A DNA stretch of 64,000 nt from HXMU1420-13 sp034669965 (GCA_034669965.1 JAXMOK010000004.1:156517-220516); one strand, 5' to 3'. Numbered from the stretch's first letter, positions 43,367 through 52,255 are shown. The notes: a model not told the origin generated them from the sequence alone. Made by a program: numbers and translations.

Positions 43367-44418
43367 AGTATTTTTTTAAGTGCAATCAGGAAAGTTTCGT
43401 TTTCTTCCGCCGTTCCGATAGTTAATCTCAAACAGTTTTCGCAATTCGGTTCATTTCCTCTATACCGAACAATCACTCCCGCTTCTGCTAGTTTTTTATA
43501 AACCGTTAAAGCTTCATTAACTCTGAAAATGAGGAAGTTGGCATCGGTTGGATAGATGTGTTCTATAGAATCAATGGATGAAAGTGCTGCTATCACTCGT
43601 TCCCGCTCTGTTAACAACTCAGCAACATGTTGTTGCATCGCTTCGATGTTTGAGTATCCACGAATAGCGGCCTGTGAAGTAAGTTTATTCACGTTATAAG
43701 GTGCTTTTACCTTCATCATAAACTCTATGATTTCGGGGTTAGCGATGGCAATTCCTAAGCGGATGCCCGCCAGTCCAAAAGCCTTCGACATAGTTTGAAG
43801 TACCACCAAATTTGGATATTCATCCACCATTGATGCGAAACTCTCAGCTTTGCTAAAGTCGATGTAAGCTTCGTCCACGACCACAATTCCGTTGAACTGC
43901 TCAACAATCGCTATCATGTCTTCGCGATTCAGGCTATTCCCGGTGGGATTGTTGGGCGAGCAGAGAAAGATAATTTTAGTTTGATCGGAAACTGCTTCTA
44001 ACGTCTCTTCAACTTGAAGCTGAAAATCCGGGGTTAAAAGTACCTGATTAACTGCTACATTATTGATGGCTGCCGAAACTTTATACATCCCGTAAGTAGG
44101 CGGTGTAATAAGAACTTCGTCGTTGCCCGGTTCACAGAATATCCGAAACAATAAATCGATGGCCTCATCACTACCCACACCGGTAAAAATGTTTGCTGCA
44201 TCAACGCCCCTGAAATCAGCAATTAGTTGACGCAGTTTTTCTTGATAAGGCATCGGGTATCGATGCAGTTCCAAATCATTTTCAAAAGGCGCACCGTAAG
44301 CATTTTCATTGGCATCGAGCAAAATCCCCGAATCGAAATCATCACGTGCACTTCTGTATGGCTTTAAATCCAGAATGTTTGGTCGGATAAGTGTATTTAA
44401 ATCGAAGTTTGATTTCAT
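43354..44418 (-). CDS. hisC: Histidinol-phosphate aminotransferase HisC
   Basis: 354 codons. Fold-type I PLP aminotransferase: 'DANENAYGAP' at the N-terminus, 'GVGSDEAIDLL', 'CSPNNPTGNSL', 'VVDEAYIDF' and the Lys in 'TMSKAFGLAGIRLG'. Converts imidazole acetol phosphate to histidinol phosphate. It follows hisD by about 100 bp, an interval that contains a stable hairpin, and its 3' end overlaps the DoxX gene on the other strand by 13 bp. Confidence 0.95.
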   Translation of the reverse strand: MKSNFDLNTLIRPNILDLKPYRSARDDFDSGILLDANENAYGAPFENDLELHRYPMPYQEKLRQLIADFRGVDAANIFTGVGSDEAIDLLFRIFCEPGNDEVLITPPTYGMYKVSAAINNVAVNQVLLTPDFQLQVEETLEAVSDQTKIIFLCSPNNPTGNSLNREDMIAIVEQFNGIVVVDEAYIDFSKAESFASMVDEYPNLVVLQTMSKAFGLAGIRLGIAIANPEIIEFMMKVKAPYNVNKLTSQAAIRGYSNIEAMQQHVAELLTERERVIAALSSIDSIEHIYPTDANFLIFRVNEALTVYKKLAEAGVIVRYRGNEPNCENCLRLTIGTAEENETFLIALKKILQSD

Positions 44419-44467
44419 TTCGACCTCCCCTGATTTATTCTAAATGAGTCAATCTGTACGAAGATCG

Positions 44468-44487
44468 TCCCCTCCTGAAGGAGGGGA
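44468..44487. repeat. Stable hairpin (CCCCTCC-TGAA-GGAGGGG) between hisD and hisC
   Basis: An 8-bp perfect stem (TCCCCTCC/GGAGGGGA) with a four-base loop, followed by a G-rich stretch. Related sequence blocks occur at 55711 and 56523. No T-tract, so it is more likely a dispersed palindromic unit or RNA-processing/stability element than a terminator. Confidence 0.6.
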
Positions 44488-44520
44488 AAGAGGGGGAGTG
44501 TTTTCTCAATAGCTATACTT

Positions 44521-45813
44521 TCATTCATTTTCCAAGTCCCTCAATCTCAGGGTTACTGCATTTTTATGGGCATCTAATCCTTCAGCTTCAGCTAATATTT
44601 CAACTGCCGGGCCAAGAGATTTCAAACCTTGGGCAGTTAGCGTTTGCATGGTGATGGATTTCTGAAACGAGCTTAGATTCACACCGCTGTACATTCGGGA
44701 GTAGCCATAAGTTGGTAAGGTATGATTAGTACCTGATGCATAGTCTCCGACACTTTCCGGAGTAAACTCGCCAAAGAATACCGATCCTGCATTGGAGATA
44801 TCATCCAGCACCGATTCAGCGTCTTTTACATTAATGATTAAATGCTCAGGTGCGTAGTCATTCGAATATTGAATAGCTTCATCTACAGATTCTACTTCGA
44901 TAATGAAGCTGTTTTTGAGTGCTTTTGAAGCAAACTCTTTCCGAGGAAGTTGGTTGAGTTGAGATTCTAATTCTCGATTTAATGTCTCTAAATCAAAGCC
45001 TGAAATCGAGACCAAAACCACCTGACTATCAGCTCCATGCTCTGCTTGAGATAATAAATCAGATGCTACATAGGCTGGCTTAGCTTGTTCATCAGCAATT
45101 ACGAGAACTTCCGAAGGACCGGCGGGCATATCGATAGCGATTTGAGCTTCGCTGTTTTGCAATATCATTTTGGCTGCGGTCACATACTGGTTACCGGGAC
45201 CGAAAATTTTATCTACTTTTGGCACTGATTCTGTCCCAAATGCCATTGCGGCAATTGCTTGTGCTCCCCCAGCTAATAAAATATTTGTCACACCAGCTTT
45301 TTTAGCGATGTAAACTACTTCGTCGGGCACCTTGCCTTCTGCATTTGGAGGAGTGGCCAGCACTATAGTTTTGCATCCGGCAATCATCGCGGGGATGCTG
45401 AGCATCATAGCCGTGGAAGGTAAAATTGCAGTACCACCCGGCACATACAACCCAACTCGTTCGATGGGTTTCATCACTTTTCGGCAATAAACTCCTGGCA
45501 TAGTTTCAAGCTCGAGAGTCGGCTGAGTTTGCGCTTCGTGAAATTTTTGAATGTTGTCAAAAGCTATATCAATGGCTGATTTCAACTCATCCGACAGATT
45601 CACTTCGAGGTCAGCCGGGCGAACGATGATCGTATCCAACTCAACGTTGTCGAATTGTTCGGTAAATGCGTTTACGGCGGCATCACCTTGGTATTCAACG
45701 TCATCAATAATCGGTTGCACCGTGCTGAAAATAGAGGCAAAATCCATTTTAGGACGCTGCAGCAGTGTTGTTTTCTGCTGATCAGATAATGTGTTTAACG
45801 TGTACGTTTTCAT
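44521..45813 (-). CDS. hisD: Histidinol dehydrogenase HisD
   Basis: 430 codons from the ATG at 45813, which overlaps the hisG stop by one base (TAATG); the in-frame ATG at 45891 would be inside hisG. Family motifs 'GVYCRKVMKPIERVGLYVPGG' (read in two parts), 'GPGNQYVTAAK', 'IDMPAGPSEVLVIAD', 'QAEHGADSQV' with the zinc His and 'EHLIINV' are intact. Catalyses the final two oxidations to L-histidine with NAD. Confidence 0.96.
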   Translation of the reverse strand: MKTYTLNTLSDQQKTTLLQRPKMDFASIFSTVQPIIDDVEYQGDAAVNAFTEQFDNVELDTIIVRPADLEVNLSDELKSAIDIAFDNIQKFHEAQTQPTLELETMPGVYCRKVMKPIERVGLYVPGGTAILPSTAMMLSIPAMIAGCKTIVLATPPNAEGKVPDEVVYIAKKAGVTNILLAGGAQAIAAMAFGTESVPKVDKIFGPGNQYVTAAKMILQNSEAQIAIDMPAGPSEVLVIADEQAKPAYVASDLLSQAEHGADSQVVLVSISGFDLETLNRELESQLNQLPRKEFASKALKNSFIIEVESVDEAIQYSNDYAPEHLIINVKDAESVLDDISNAGSVFFGEFTPESVGDYASGTNHTLPTYGYSRMYSGVNLSSFQKSITMQTLTAQGLKSLGPAVEILAEAEGLDAHKNAVTLRLRDLENE

Positions 45814-46694
45814 TATAAAATCATACTTTCGATTGGAAGCATCACGATATCGCTGGCTCCGGCGCTTTTTAATTCTTCCATCACTTGCCAAAATTTATCG
45901 TAAGGAATTACGGTGTGGATGGCTACCATCTGAGTTTCTGCCAACGGAACAATGGTTGGGCTTTTCATGGATGGGATAATCTCTTTGATGAGCTCGATTT
46001 TATCTTCCGGAGCGTTCATCATAATGTATCTACTCTTTTTTGCTTGTTGGTACCCATCGATGCGAACCAGAAATTTTTCGACCAGCTTTTGCTTACCCGG
46101 CGATAGCTCTTTGTTGGTTTGGATGAGTTTAGTCTCCGACTCTAAAATAGTGAATAACTCCTGCAATCCGTTTGCTACCAAAGTTCCACCGGTAGAAACC
46201 AAATCGGAAATGGCATCAGCAACCTCAAGTTGGGGGGTAATTTCAACGGCTCCGGAAATCTCTACTAAATCGACGTTAACCCCTTGATCTTCGAAGAATT
46301 TGTTGGTTAAAAATGGGTAGCTGGTTGCAATGGTTTTGCCTTCAAAATCTTCGGCAACCTGAAGGTCTCCGTTTTTTGGAGCTGCGATTGAAAGTCGGCA
46401 CCGGCCGTAATTTAATCCGCGAAGTACGGTAACATCGGCATCTTTTTCGAACACTTCGTTTGCGCCTACAAAACCTAAGTCACAAATACCATCCTGAACA
46501 TACTCAGGGATGTCATCATCGCGAAGTAGGAGTAACTCTACATCGAAATTTCGGGTTTTTACCATCAAATTTCGTTTATAGTTGTCGAATTCGATACCAA
46601 TACCATGTAATAAACTGATGGTTTTATCGGTTAAACGGCCACTTTTTTGAATAGCAATGCGTAATGAAGTCGAAGAATCTTTCGTGCGGTTCAT
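45813..46694 (-). CDS. hisG: ATP phosphoribosyltransferase HisG, long form
   Basis: 293 codons. 'IAIQKSGRL' at the N-terminus, 'LRDDDIPEYV', 'CDLGFVGANEVFE' and the PRPP-binding 'DLVSTGGTL' mark the catalytic domains. The ~80 C-terminal residues ('YIMMNAPEDKIELIKEIIPS...') are the ACT-like domain for histidine feedback. It is therefore the HisZ-independent long form. The first committed step of histidine synthesis. A His-rich leader ORF lies 71 bp upstream. Confidence 0.96.
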   Translation of the reverse strand: MNRTKDSSTSLRIAIQKSGRLTDKTISLLHGIGIEFDNYKRNLMVKTRNFDVELLLLRDDDIPEYVQDGICDLGFVGANEVFEKDADVTVLRGLNYGRCRLSIAAPKNGDLQVAEDFEGKTIATSYPFLTNKFFEDQGVNVDLVEISGAVEITPQLEVADAISDLVSTGGTLVANGLQELFTILESETKLIQTNKELSPGKQKLVEKFLVRIDGYQQAKKSRYIMMNAPEDKIELIKEIIPSMKSPTIVPLAETQMVAIHTVIPYDKFWQVMEELKSAGASDIVMLPIESMIL

Positions 46695-46765
46695 AAAATT
46701 AAGAAAGTAAAAAGGAGTTGTAGAAAAAGGTTATAAGTGAATTCGCTTGGCGATAGTGCGTAGAC

Positions 46766-46837
46766 TTAGTGCACCTGATGATGGCCTTGATGGCGATCAT
46801 GATGAATAGAAGGGATATGATGTAATGTTGAATTCAC
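46766..46837 (-). CDS. hisL: Histidine leader peptide (attenuator ORF) upstream of hisG
   Basis: A 23-codon ORF from a GTG at 46837 to TAA at 46766, missed by length-based gene finding. The C-terminal half reads HHDRHQGHHQVH, and in total 8 of 23 residues are His. His runs in a short ORF just ahead of hisG are the hallmark of ribosome-mediated attenuation. Downstream RNA contains a GAATTCAC segment (around 46743-46750) complementary to the leader's own start region (GTGAATTC), and a small UCGC/GCGA hairpin before a T-run, but I could not identify a strong terminator. The ORF starts 21 bp after the stop of the upstream kinase, so its promoter must lie within that gene's end or further upstream. 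Confidence 0.8.
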   Translation of the reverse strand: MNSTLHHIPSIHHDRHQGHHQVH

Positions 46838-46858
46838 GTTGAGAAGATAAGAATAGAT

Positions 46859-49255
46859 TTAACTTTCGGGAAACCAATTTTCAATTTTTTGAATAATTTC
46901 ACTTCGAGTAACAGGCTTGCTCAAATAATCATTCATACCGGCAAACAAACACACCTGTCTATCTTCTTCCGAGGCATTGGCTGTTAATGCAATAATTATT
47001 GGCTGTTGTGGAGCAATTACTTTCATTCGAAGCTTCTGAGTGGCCTGTAAGCCATCTAATACCGGCATTTGAACATCCATCAACACTAAATCGTAGAACT
47101 TCCGATCTAAATATTCCAGCACTTGCTGTCCATTACTAACCACGTCAATTTCGTAACCGATATTTCGCATTAAACCTTTTGCTACCATTTGATTGGTAGG
47201 ATTATCTTCTGCCAACAGTATATTAATTGAACGAATTATATGTGTGGTTTCATCCACAAGTGGCACCGGCAAAGATTGATCAACTGAAAATGCCCGATTT
47301 ATTTTTTTGATAAGTACATCTCTACGAATTGGTTTTGTAATACTTAAGCTGTTTTTATCGTCTAAATGATTGGCACTGCTCGAAAATGGTATGATACCTA
47401 TTAGCGGTAATTCTTTTGCTTCCAGTTGGTTTTTAAAGCTCTTTTTTAAGGAAGGATCAATCGACTTATACATATATTCTTCAGCAATAACTAAATCGCT
47501 AGAAGGTGTTTCTTGGATGCCTAGAATGAGTTCAGGTAAAGTTGAAAATGTTACCGTTTTAAAACCAAATGCTTTTAGTTTTTTGGCAAGCATTTCGCGC
47601 TGAGTATAATTTTGGCCCGCAACTAAGGCAGTCTTACCCACAAACATTTGGTTATCAACCGAAGTTCTGACTTTGGTAACATCAACGTCTACCTCCATAG
47701 TAAAAGTGAAGTTTGTACCTTCGCCCACTACACTGTTAACCCAAATTTCACCTCTCATCATAGAAACCAAACTTTGAGTAATCGTTAATCCTAACCCAGT
47801 TCCACCATAATTACGCGTTGTACTTGCATCCACCTGAGAGAATGAGTCGAAAATGTGATTAATCTTATTTTGAGGAATTCCAATTCCGGTATCTCTAACC
47901 AGAAACTCTAGCTTCACTCGATTTTGCGAGATATTTTCAGCATGTATCTCTAGTACTACTTCACCAATTTCAGTGAATTTTATTGCGTTTCCTAGCAGAT
48001 TTGTAAGAATTTGCTTTAACCGAACTGCATCACCAATAATGTAATCAGGCACCTTTTCATCAACATAAAAAACGAGTTCAATGTTTTTTTCTTCAGCTTT
48101 CAGAATCAACAAGTTCCCTAAATCGGCGGTCAAATTCTGAAGGTTAACCGGATGTTGCTCCAATTGAAGGCTACCCGATTCTATTTTCGAATAATCGAGA
48201 ATGTCGTTGATGATATGAATCAGGTCGTAGCCACTTTTGTAGATGGTATCGATATATAGCAGCTGCTCTTTACTTGGATTCGTTTCACGCAGAATTTCTG
48301 TCATACCAATAACAGCATTCATTGGAGTTCGAATTTCGTGGCTCATATTAGCAAGAAACATTGCCTTAGCACGGGTTGCATCTTCGGCTTTATTTTTGGC
48401 CTCTATCAATAAACGTTGAGTGCGTTCAAGCTCTTCGTTTTTTTCTTGTAAATCTTTCGTGAGCTGCTCGAAATGATCGGCCTTTTTTAGCAGAAGTTTT
48501 TCAATCTGATGCTTAGTGAGTGCGCCAATTCGATCTTCATCCATCAAGTTTTCTGGAAGTACCGAAATGATGATCTGAAATGTATCGAGGTTGATAAATT
48601 TTTTGGCAACTTGTTTGTATCCGTTATCAAACCGTCGAAGTGCAGCTTCTTCGCCTAATTTTTCCGACAGAATAGTAAAGCTGTAGAAGCTTAATTTTCT
48701 TAAAAACTGAACCCAATCGTTGTAGCTGGATGGGTTGAAAGAGTGGTCTTTTAGTGGGTTTTGGCTCGGAAATCCGTTAGGAATATCGTCGAGGTAATTT
48801 CCAATATTCTGGATTTCTTCGCCGCCTTTTTGCCCAAGTAAATCCTGTAATCCATTAATTACTACTTTCAAAAAGAGTTTACAAAGTTCAAACTCTTGTT
48901 TTGATTCTTCCTCGAATATAATTTCGAAGCCGGGGACTGAAAGCAGATTAGCATATTGAATTTTTATCTGAGCTCGCAAGTTTTCTTTGCTCTGCTTGAA
49001 TTCAGGATCGATATCTGTAAGGTATTTCTCAACAAAAAGATAACTCTCTGGGAGTCGCTCAAGCCGTTCATTGCTTTTCAACTTTAAGTAATTGTTGATA
49101 TAAACAATGGTAGCATTGGCCTGATTAGAGCTCGTAATTTTTGAGGTTAGAAAGGTGAACATTGCCTCAATGTTATCTCCAAAAAAATCTCTGCCTGATG
49201 TTCCAGGAGAGATTTTTTTAGAAAACGAGTTATATAAATCTTTGAGAAATCCCAT
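46859..49255 (-). CDS. Soluble hybrid histidine kinase with a pseudo-receiver and a receiver
   Basis: 798 codons, no signal or TM helix. Residues ~1-250 are an alpha-helical domain of no recognised family, followed by a coiled-coil linker ('QEKNEELERTQRLLIEAKNKAE' region). HisKA has H306 in 'MSHEIRTPMN'; HATPase_c has 'DTGIGIP' and 'GTGLGLTITQSL'. The first receiver-like domain (~555-670) has Glu592 where the phospho-acceptor Asp would be ('LVIAEEYM') but keeps the final 'TKPI' Lys. The second receiver has D727 in 'LMDVQMPVLDG'. Cytoplasmic sensing of an unknown signal. It directly precedes the his leader. Confidence 0.92.
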   Translation of the reverse strand: MGFLKDLYNSFSKKISPGTSGRDFFGDNIEAMFTFLTSKITSSNQANATIVYINNYLKLKSNERLERLPESYLFVEKYLTDIDPEFKQSKENLRAQIKIQYANLLSVPGFEIIFEEESKQEFELCKLFLKVVINGLQDLLGQKGGEEIQNIGNYLDDIPNGFPSQNPLKDHSFNPSSYNDWVQFLRKLSFYSFTILSEKLGEEAALRRFDNGYKQVAKKFINLDTFQIIISVLPENLMDEDRIGALTKHQIEKLLLKKADHFEQLTKDLQEKNEELERTQRLLIEAKNKAEDATRAKAMFLANMSHEIRTPMNAVIGMTEILRETNPSKEQLLYIDTIYKSGYDLIHIINDILDYSKIESGSLQLEQHPVNLQNLTADLGNLLILKAEEKNIELVFYVDEKVPDYIIGDAVRLKQILTNLLGNAIKFTEIGEVVLEIHAENISQNRVKLEFLVRDTGIGIPQNKINHIFDSFSQVDASTTRNYGGTGLGLTITQSLVSMMRGEIWVNSVVGEGTNFTFTMEVDVDVTKVRTSVDNQMFVGKTALVAGQNYTQREMLAKKLKAFGFKTVTFSTLPELILGIQETPSSDLVIAEEYMYKSIDPSLKKSFKNQLEAKELPLIGIIPFSSSANHLDDKNSLSITKPIRRDVLIKKINRAFSVDQSLPVPLVDETTHIIRSINILLAEDNPTNQMVAKGLMRNIGYEIDVVSNGQQVLEYLDRKFYDLVLMDVQMPVLDGLQATQKLRMKVIAPQQPIIIALTANASEEDRQVCLFAGMNDYLSKPVTRSEIIQKIENWFPES

Positions 49256-49293
49256 TAAGAGAATTTGCCGAATATCTTAATCCGGAATGGATA

Positions 49294-49614
49294 TCAATTT
49301 TTACTAGCTTGATAAATCTTATAAAAACCGACAGCTGAAAGTCCCCATGTTGTCATTAAGGCAATAAACCATGCTGCTTTTCCTAATGGCTGGCTTAATA
49401 ACATGTCAAAGATGTCTATCCCAAAGAAGTTTGTAATTTGCAAGCTCAAATGACCTACTGCCATAACCAAAAATCCCCAGGCAAGGTAAACCATTCCTTG
49501 GCCAAAGACTCCACCTTTAAGAGTGTGCGCTGTTTTAAAGCTATAGACGATACAAACGAGAAGAAATGGTAATTCTAAAATCCCGAACCATTGCTCAAAT
49601 CCTAATTGTTCCAT
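49294..49614 (-). CDS. Small three-helix membrane protein, function unknown
   Basis: 106 codons. Three hydrophobic segments: about 8-28, 38-60 and 80-100, the loops containing 'KTAHTLKGGVFG'. I do not recognise the family. It lies 38 bp upstream of the soluble hybrid kinase on the same strand and may be co-transcribed, so it could be a partner; this is inference from position only. Confidence 0.65.
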   Translation of the reverse strand: MEQLGFEQWFGILELPFLLVCIVYSFKTAHTLKGGVFGQGMVYLAWGFLVMAVGHLSLQITNFFGIDIFDMLLSQPLGKAAWFIALMTTWGLSAVGFYKIYQASKN

Positions 49615-49756
49615 TATAAAATAGTTAAGTATGATTGTTAATTACGTATAATTGCGAATTTACATTGTTAAGTCAATGCCTTAAGTTTATACATTGTAAG
49701 AAAATAAATATTCGAAAAAACCTGTTTCACTTCAAAGCATTAGCGTAAAAAGGCAT

Positions 49757-50005
49757 ATGAAAACTATTGCACAACTAACCTTTATACCATTAGCAATCCA
49801 TAATCCTACCGAAAAAGTGCGCGAATTATTGGAACATATTGCCCAATATGATTTACAAATAGAAGTTGGCTACTTATCAACTACCGTAATTGGTAATACA
49901 GAAATTGTATTTAATGCTATTCGTGATATCTACAATAGCATGGCTCTTGAACAAGAGCGTTTTAGGCTTCATGTTGAGCTTTTAAGCCCAGAAAAAGAAA
50001 AATAA
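49757..50005 (+). CDS. MTH1187/YkoF-like (thiamine-binding-fold) small protein
   Basis: 82 codons. 'AQLTFIPLAIHNPTEKV' then 'GYLSTTVIGN.E.VFNAI' resembles the ferredoxin-like MTH1187/YqgV (DUF77) proteins, some of which bind thiamine or a related pyrimidine. Slightly shorter than usual (about 95-100). No thiamine pathway genes and no TPP riboswitch were seen near it. Assignment from recognition by eye, moderate. Confidence 0.6.
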   Translation: MKTIAQLTFIPLAIHNPTEKVRELLEHIAQYDLQIEVGYLSTTVIGNTEIVFNAIRDIYNSMALEQERFRLHVELLSPEKEK

Positions 50006-50049
50006 AATAATTTGTAAGGACTTCTCTTGAAGAGGTTCTTACCGGTACT

Positions 50050-50349
50050 ATGAACACCGAATATCATGTTTACATATTAAGTAATGCATCCGGAATGCTT
50101 TATGTTGGTTTAACCACCGACCTAACAAGCATGTTGCGGAAGCACCGTTCTCAAAATGTTCAAAGCTTTAAGGCCAATTTTGCTTTTAACAAAGTAGAAT
50201 ATGTTGAGCAACTAACGAATCCGAATACTGCAGTTTGTCGATTTCATGCTCTTAAGGGTATGAATATGCGTGAAAAAAGAGAACTTATTACATCCTTCAC
50301 CAATCAAGAAGTACCCGATTTTGATCTGGGAATCAAGCAAATAGCCTGA
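50050..50349 (+). CDS. Degenerate GIY-YIG-like protein
   Basis: 99 codons. 'YHVYILSNASGMLYVGLTTDL' (two adjacent strands) corresponds to the GIY...YIG core of the UPF0213/YhbQ type, followed by 'HALKGMNMREKRELI' in place of the helix that usually reads 'RE..LKGW...KK..LI'. The catalytic Arg after the YIG strand appears to be Met (residue about 29) and the metal-binding Glu of the 'RE' pair is Phe. It may be a DNA/RNA-binding relic or have another role. It is 44 bp downstream of the MTH1187-like gene. Confidence 0.75.
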   Translation: MNTEYHVYILSNASGMLYVGLTTDLTSMLRKHRSQNVQSFKANFAFNKVEYVEQLTNPNTAVCRFHALKGMNMREKRELITSFTNQEVPDFDLGIKQIA

Positions 50350-50361
50350 GTGTAGTTCTTT

Positions 50362-50386
50362 AAAGGTATTTATAACCTTTTTTTCT
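50362..50386 (+). terminator. Weak Rho-independent terminator after the GIY-YIG-like gene
   Basis: AAAGGT (50362-50367) and ACCTTT (50375-50380) form a 6-bp stem with a 7-base loop, followed by TTTT. It lies 13 bp after the stop and before lepA. Confidence 0.6.
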
Positions 50387-50449
50387 GTACAAGTCCTCTT
50401 CTTCGTATCTTTATCTTTTTAAAAGAGACGCACCGACCGATCACACTAT

Positions 50450-52255
50450 ATGAGTAACATTCGCAATTTTTGCATTATTGCCCACATCGACCATGGAAAA
50501 TCCACATTGGCCGATCGATTATTACAAATGACCGGTACCATTAGCGAAAGAGAGATGCAAGAGCAAGTGCTCGACGACATGGATCTTGAACGCGAACGTG
50601 GTATCACTATAAAGAGCCATGCTATTAAACTAGATTATAAGCATCCCAATGGCGACGAATATGTTTTTAACTTAATTGATACCCCTGGTCACGTAGATTT
50701 TGCGTACGAAGTATCTCGAGCGTTAAAAGCCTGTGAAGGTGCAATATTGGTTGTAGATGCCACGCAAGGCATCGAAGCTCAAACAATTTCAAATTTGTAT
50801 CAAGCTATTGAGCAAGATTTAGAAATTATTCCTGTTCTAAATAAAATTGATTTGCCGAGTTCCGATCCTGAAAATGTAGGGCAACAAATCATTGACTTAA
50901 TTGGCTGTGAGCGGGAAGATATTTTAATTGTTTCGGGTAAAACAGGAGAAGGTGTACCTGAGTTATTGGAAGCAATTGTTGAAAGGGTTCCATCTCCAAA
51001 ACAAATTACAGATGCACCTTTAAAGGCACTTATTTTTGATTCCGTATTTAATACTTACCGAGGATCTGTTGCCTATGTACGGGTGATGGAAGGCGTGTTA
51101 CGTAAGGGTGATTTATTCAAATTTATGGCCAACAAAGAGCAATATAATGCTGAAGAGATTGGCTATTTGCGCATGGATTATCAACCTACAAAAGAGCTTA
51201 AAGCCGGTGATGTTGGTTATGTAATTGGTAGTGTTAAGTCACTCTCGCATGTTCGTGTTGGGGATACCATCACCACAGTAAAAAATGCAGCAGATAAAGC
51301 TATTCCGGGTTATCAAGAAGCAAAACCCATGGTGTTTAGTGGGATTTTTCCTACCAATGCTGAAGATTTTGAAGACCTAAGAACAGCACTGGAAAAACTT
51401 CAGCTGAATGATGCTTCATTAAGTTATGAGCCCGAGACTTCGAAAGCACTTGGTTTCGGGTTTCGTGCAGGTTTCCTTGGTCTCTTGCATATGGAGATTG
51501 TACAAGAGCGCCTGGATCGCGAATTCAATATCGATATCATTACTACAGTACCAAACGTACAGTACGAAGTGAAGCTGGAAGGTGGAGAAACGATTGAAGT
51601 TGATAACCCAAGCCAAATGCCGGAAGTGGGTGAAATTGATGCCATCTTCGAGCCATATATAAAAGCCAGTATGATTACTCCGGCCGAGTTTATTGGCCCG
51701 ATTATGAAACTTTGCCAAGAACGACGTGGTGTTTATGTGAATCAACATTTCATGCAAAATAATCGGGTAGAAATCACGTATGAACTACCTATGGCAGAAG
51801 TAGTATTCGACTTTTATGACAAGCTGAAATCCGGTACACGCGGTTACGCATCTCTAGATTATGAGTTTATTGAGTTTAGAAAAGGTGATTTAGTTCGATT
51901 GGATATCTTACTGAATGCAGAACCTGTAGATGCACTAAGTAGCATCACCCACCGTGATAAGGCATATTATCAAGGCCGAAAAGTTTGTGCAAAATTAAAG
52001 GAACTTATTCCTCGTCAGCAGTTTGAAGTAGCAGTTCAAGCAGCAATAGGTAGCCGGATTATCGCTCGCGATTCTGTGCGTGCGTTACGTAAAGATGTAA
52101 CGGCAAAGTGTTATGGTGGAGATATCTCTCGAAAGAGAAAACTTCTCGAAAAACAAAAGGAAGGTAAAAAACGAATGAAGCAGGTTGGTTCCGTTGAGAT
52201 ACCCCAAGAGGCGTTTCTGGCTGTGCTTTCAATGGATGACGAAGATCGAAAATGA
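50450..52255 (+). CDS. lepA: Elongation factor 4 (LepA)
   Basis: 601 codons. Translational GTPase motifs: G1 'AHIDHGKSTL', G2 'RGITIKSH', G3 'DTPGHVDF', G4 'NKIDLP', followed by the LepA-specific 'GFRAGFLGLLHMEI' domain and C-terminal 'KVCAKLKELIPRQQFEVAVQAAIGSRIIARD' segment (in pieces). Back-translocates or remodels stalled ribosomes. The stop overlaps the next gene's ATG (ATGA), so the three-gene lepA-193aa-lepB arrangement is coupled. Confidence 0.97.
   Translation: MSNIRNFCIIAHIDHGKSTLADRLLQMTGTISEREMQEQVLDDMDLERERGITIKSHAIKLDYKHPNGDEYVFNLIDTPGHVDFAYEVSRALKACEGAILVVDATQGIEAQTISNLYQAIEQDLEIIPVLNKIDLPSSDPENVGQQIIDLIGCEREDILIVSGKTGEGVPELLEAIVERVPSPKQITDAPLKALIFDSVFNTYRGSVAYVRVMEGVLRKGDLFKFMANKEQYNAEEIGYLRMDYQPTKELKAGDVGYVIGSVKSLSHVRVGDTITTVKNAADKAIPGYQEAKPMVFSGIFPTNAEDFEDLRTALEKLQLNDASLSYEPETSKALGFGFRAGFLGLLHMEIVQERLDREFNIDIITTVPNVQYEVKLEGGETIEVDNPSQMPEVGEIDAIFEPYIKASMITPAEFIGPIMKLCQERRGVYVNQHFMQNNRVEITYELPMAEVVFDFYDKLKSGTRGYASLDYEFIEFRKGDLVRLDILLNAEPVDALSSITHRDKAYYQGRKVCAKLKELIPRQQFEVAVQAAIGSRIIARDSVRALRKDVTAKCYGGDISRKRKLLEKQKEGKKRMKQVGSVEIPQEAFLAVLSMDDEDRK

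Noticed and set aside
51419..51757. Minus-strand ORF inside lepA
   Set aside because: lepA is strongly coding across this span; the antisense frame shows no family signature.
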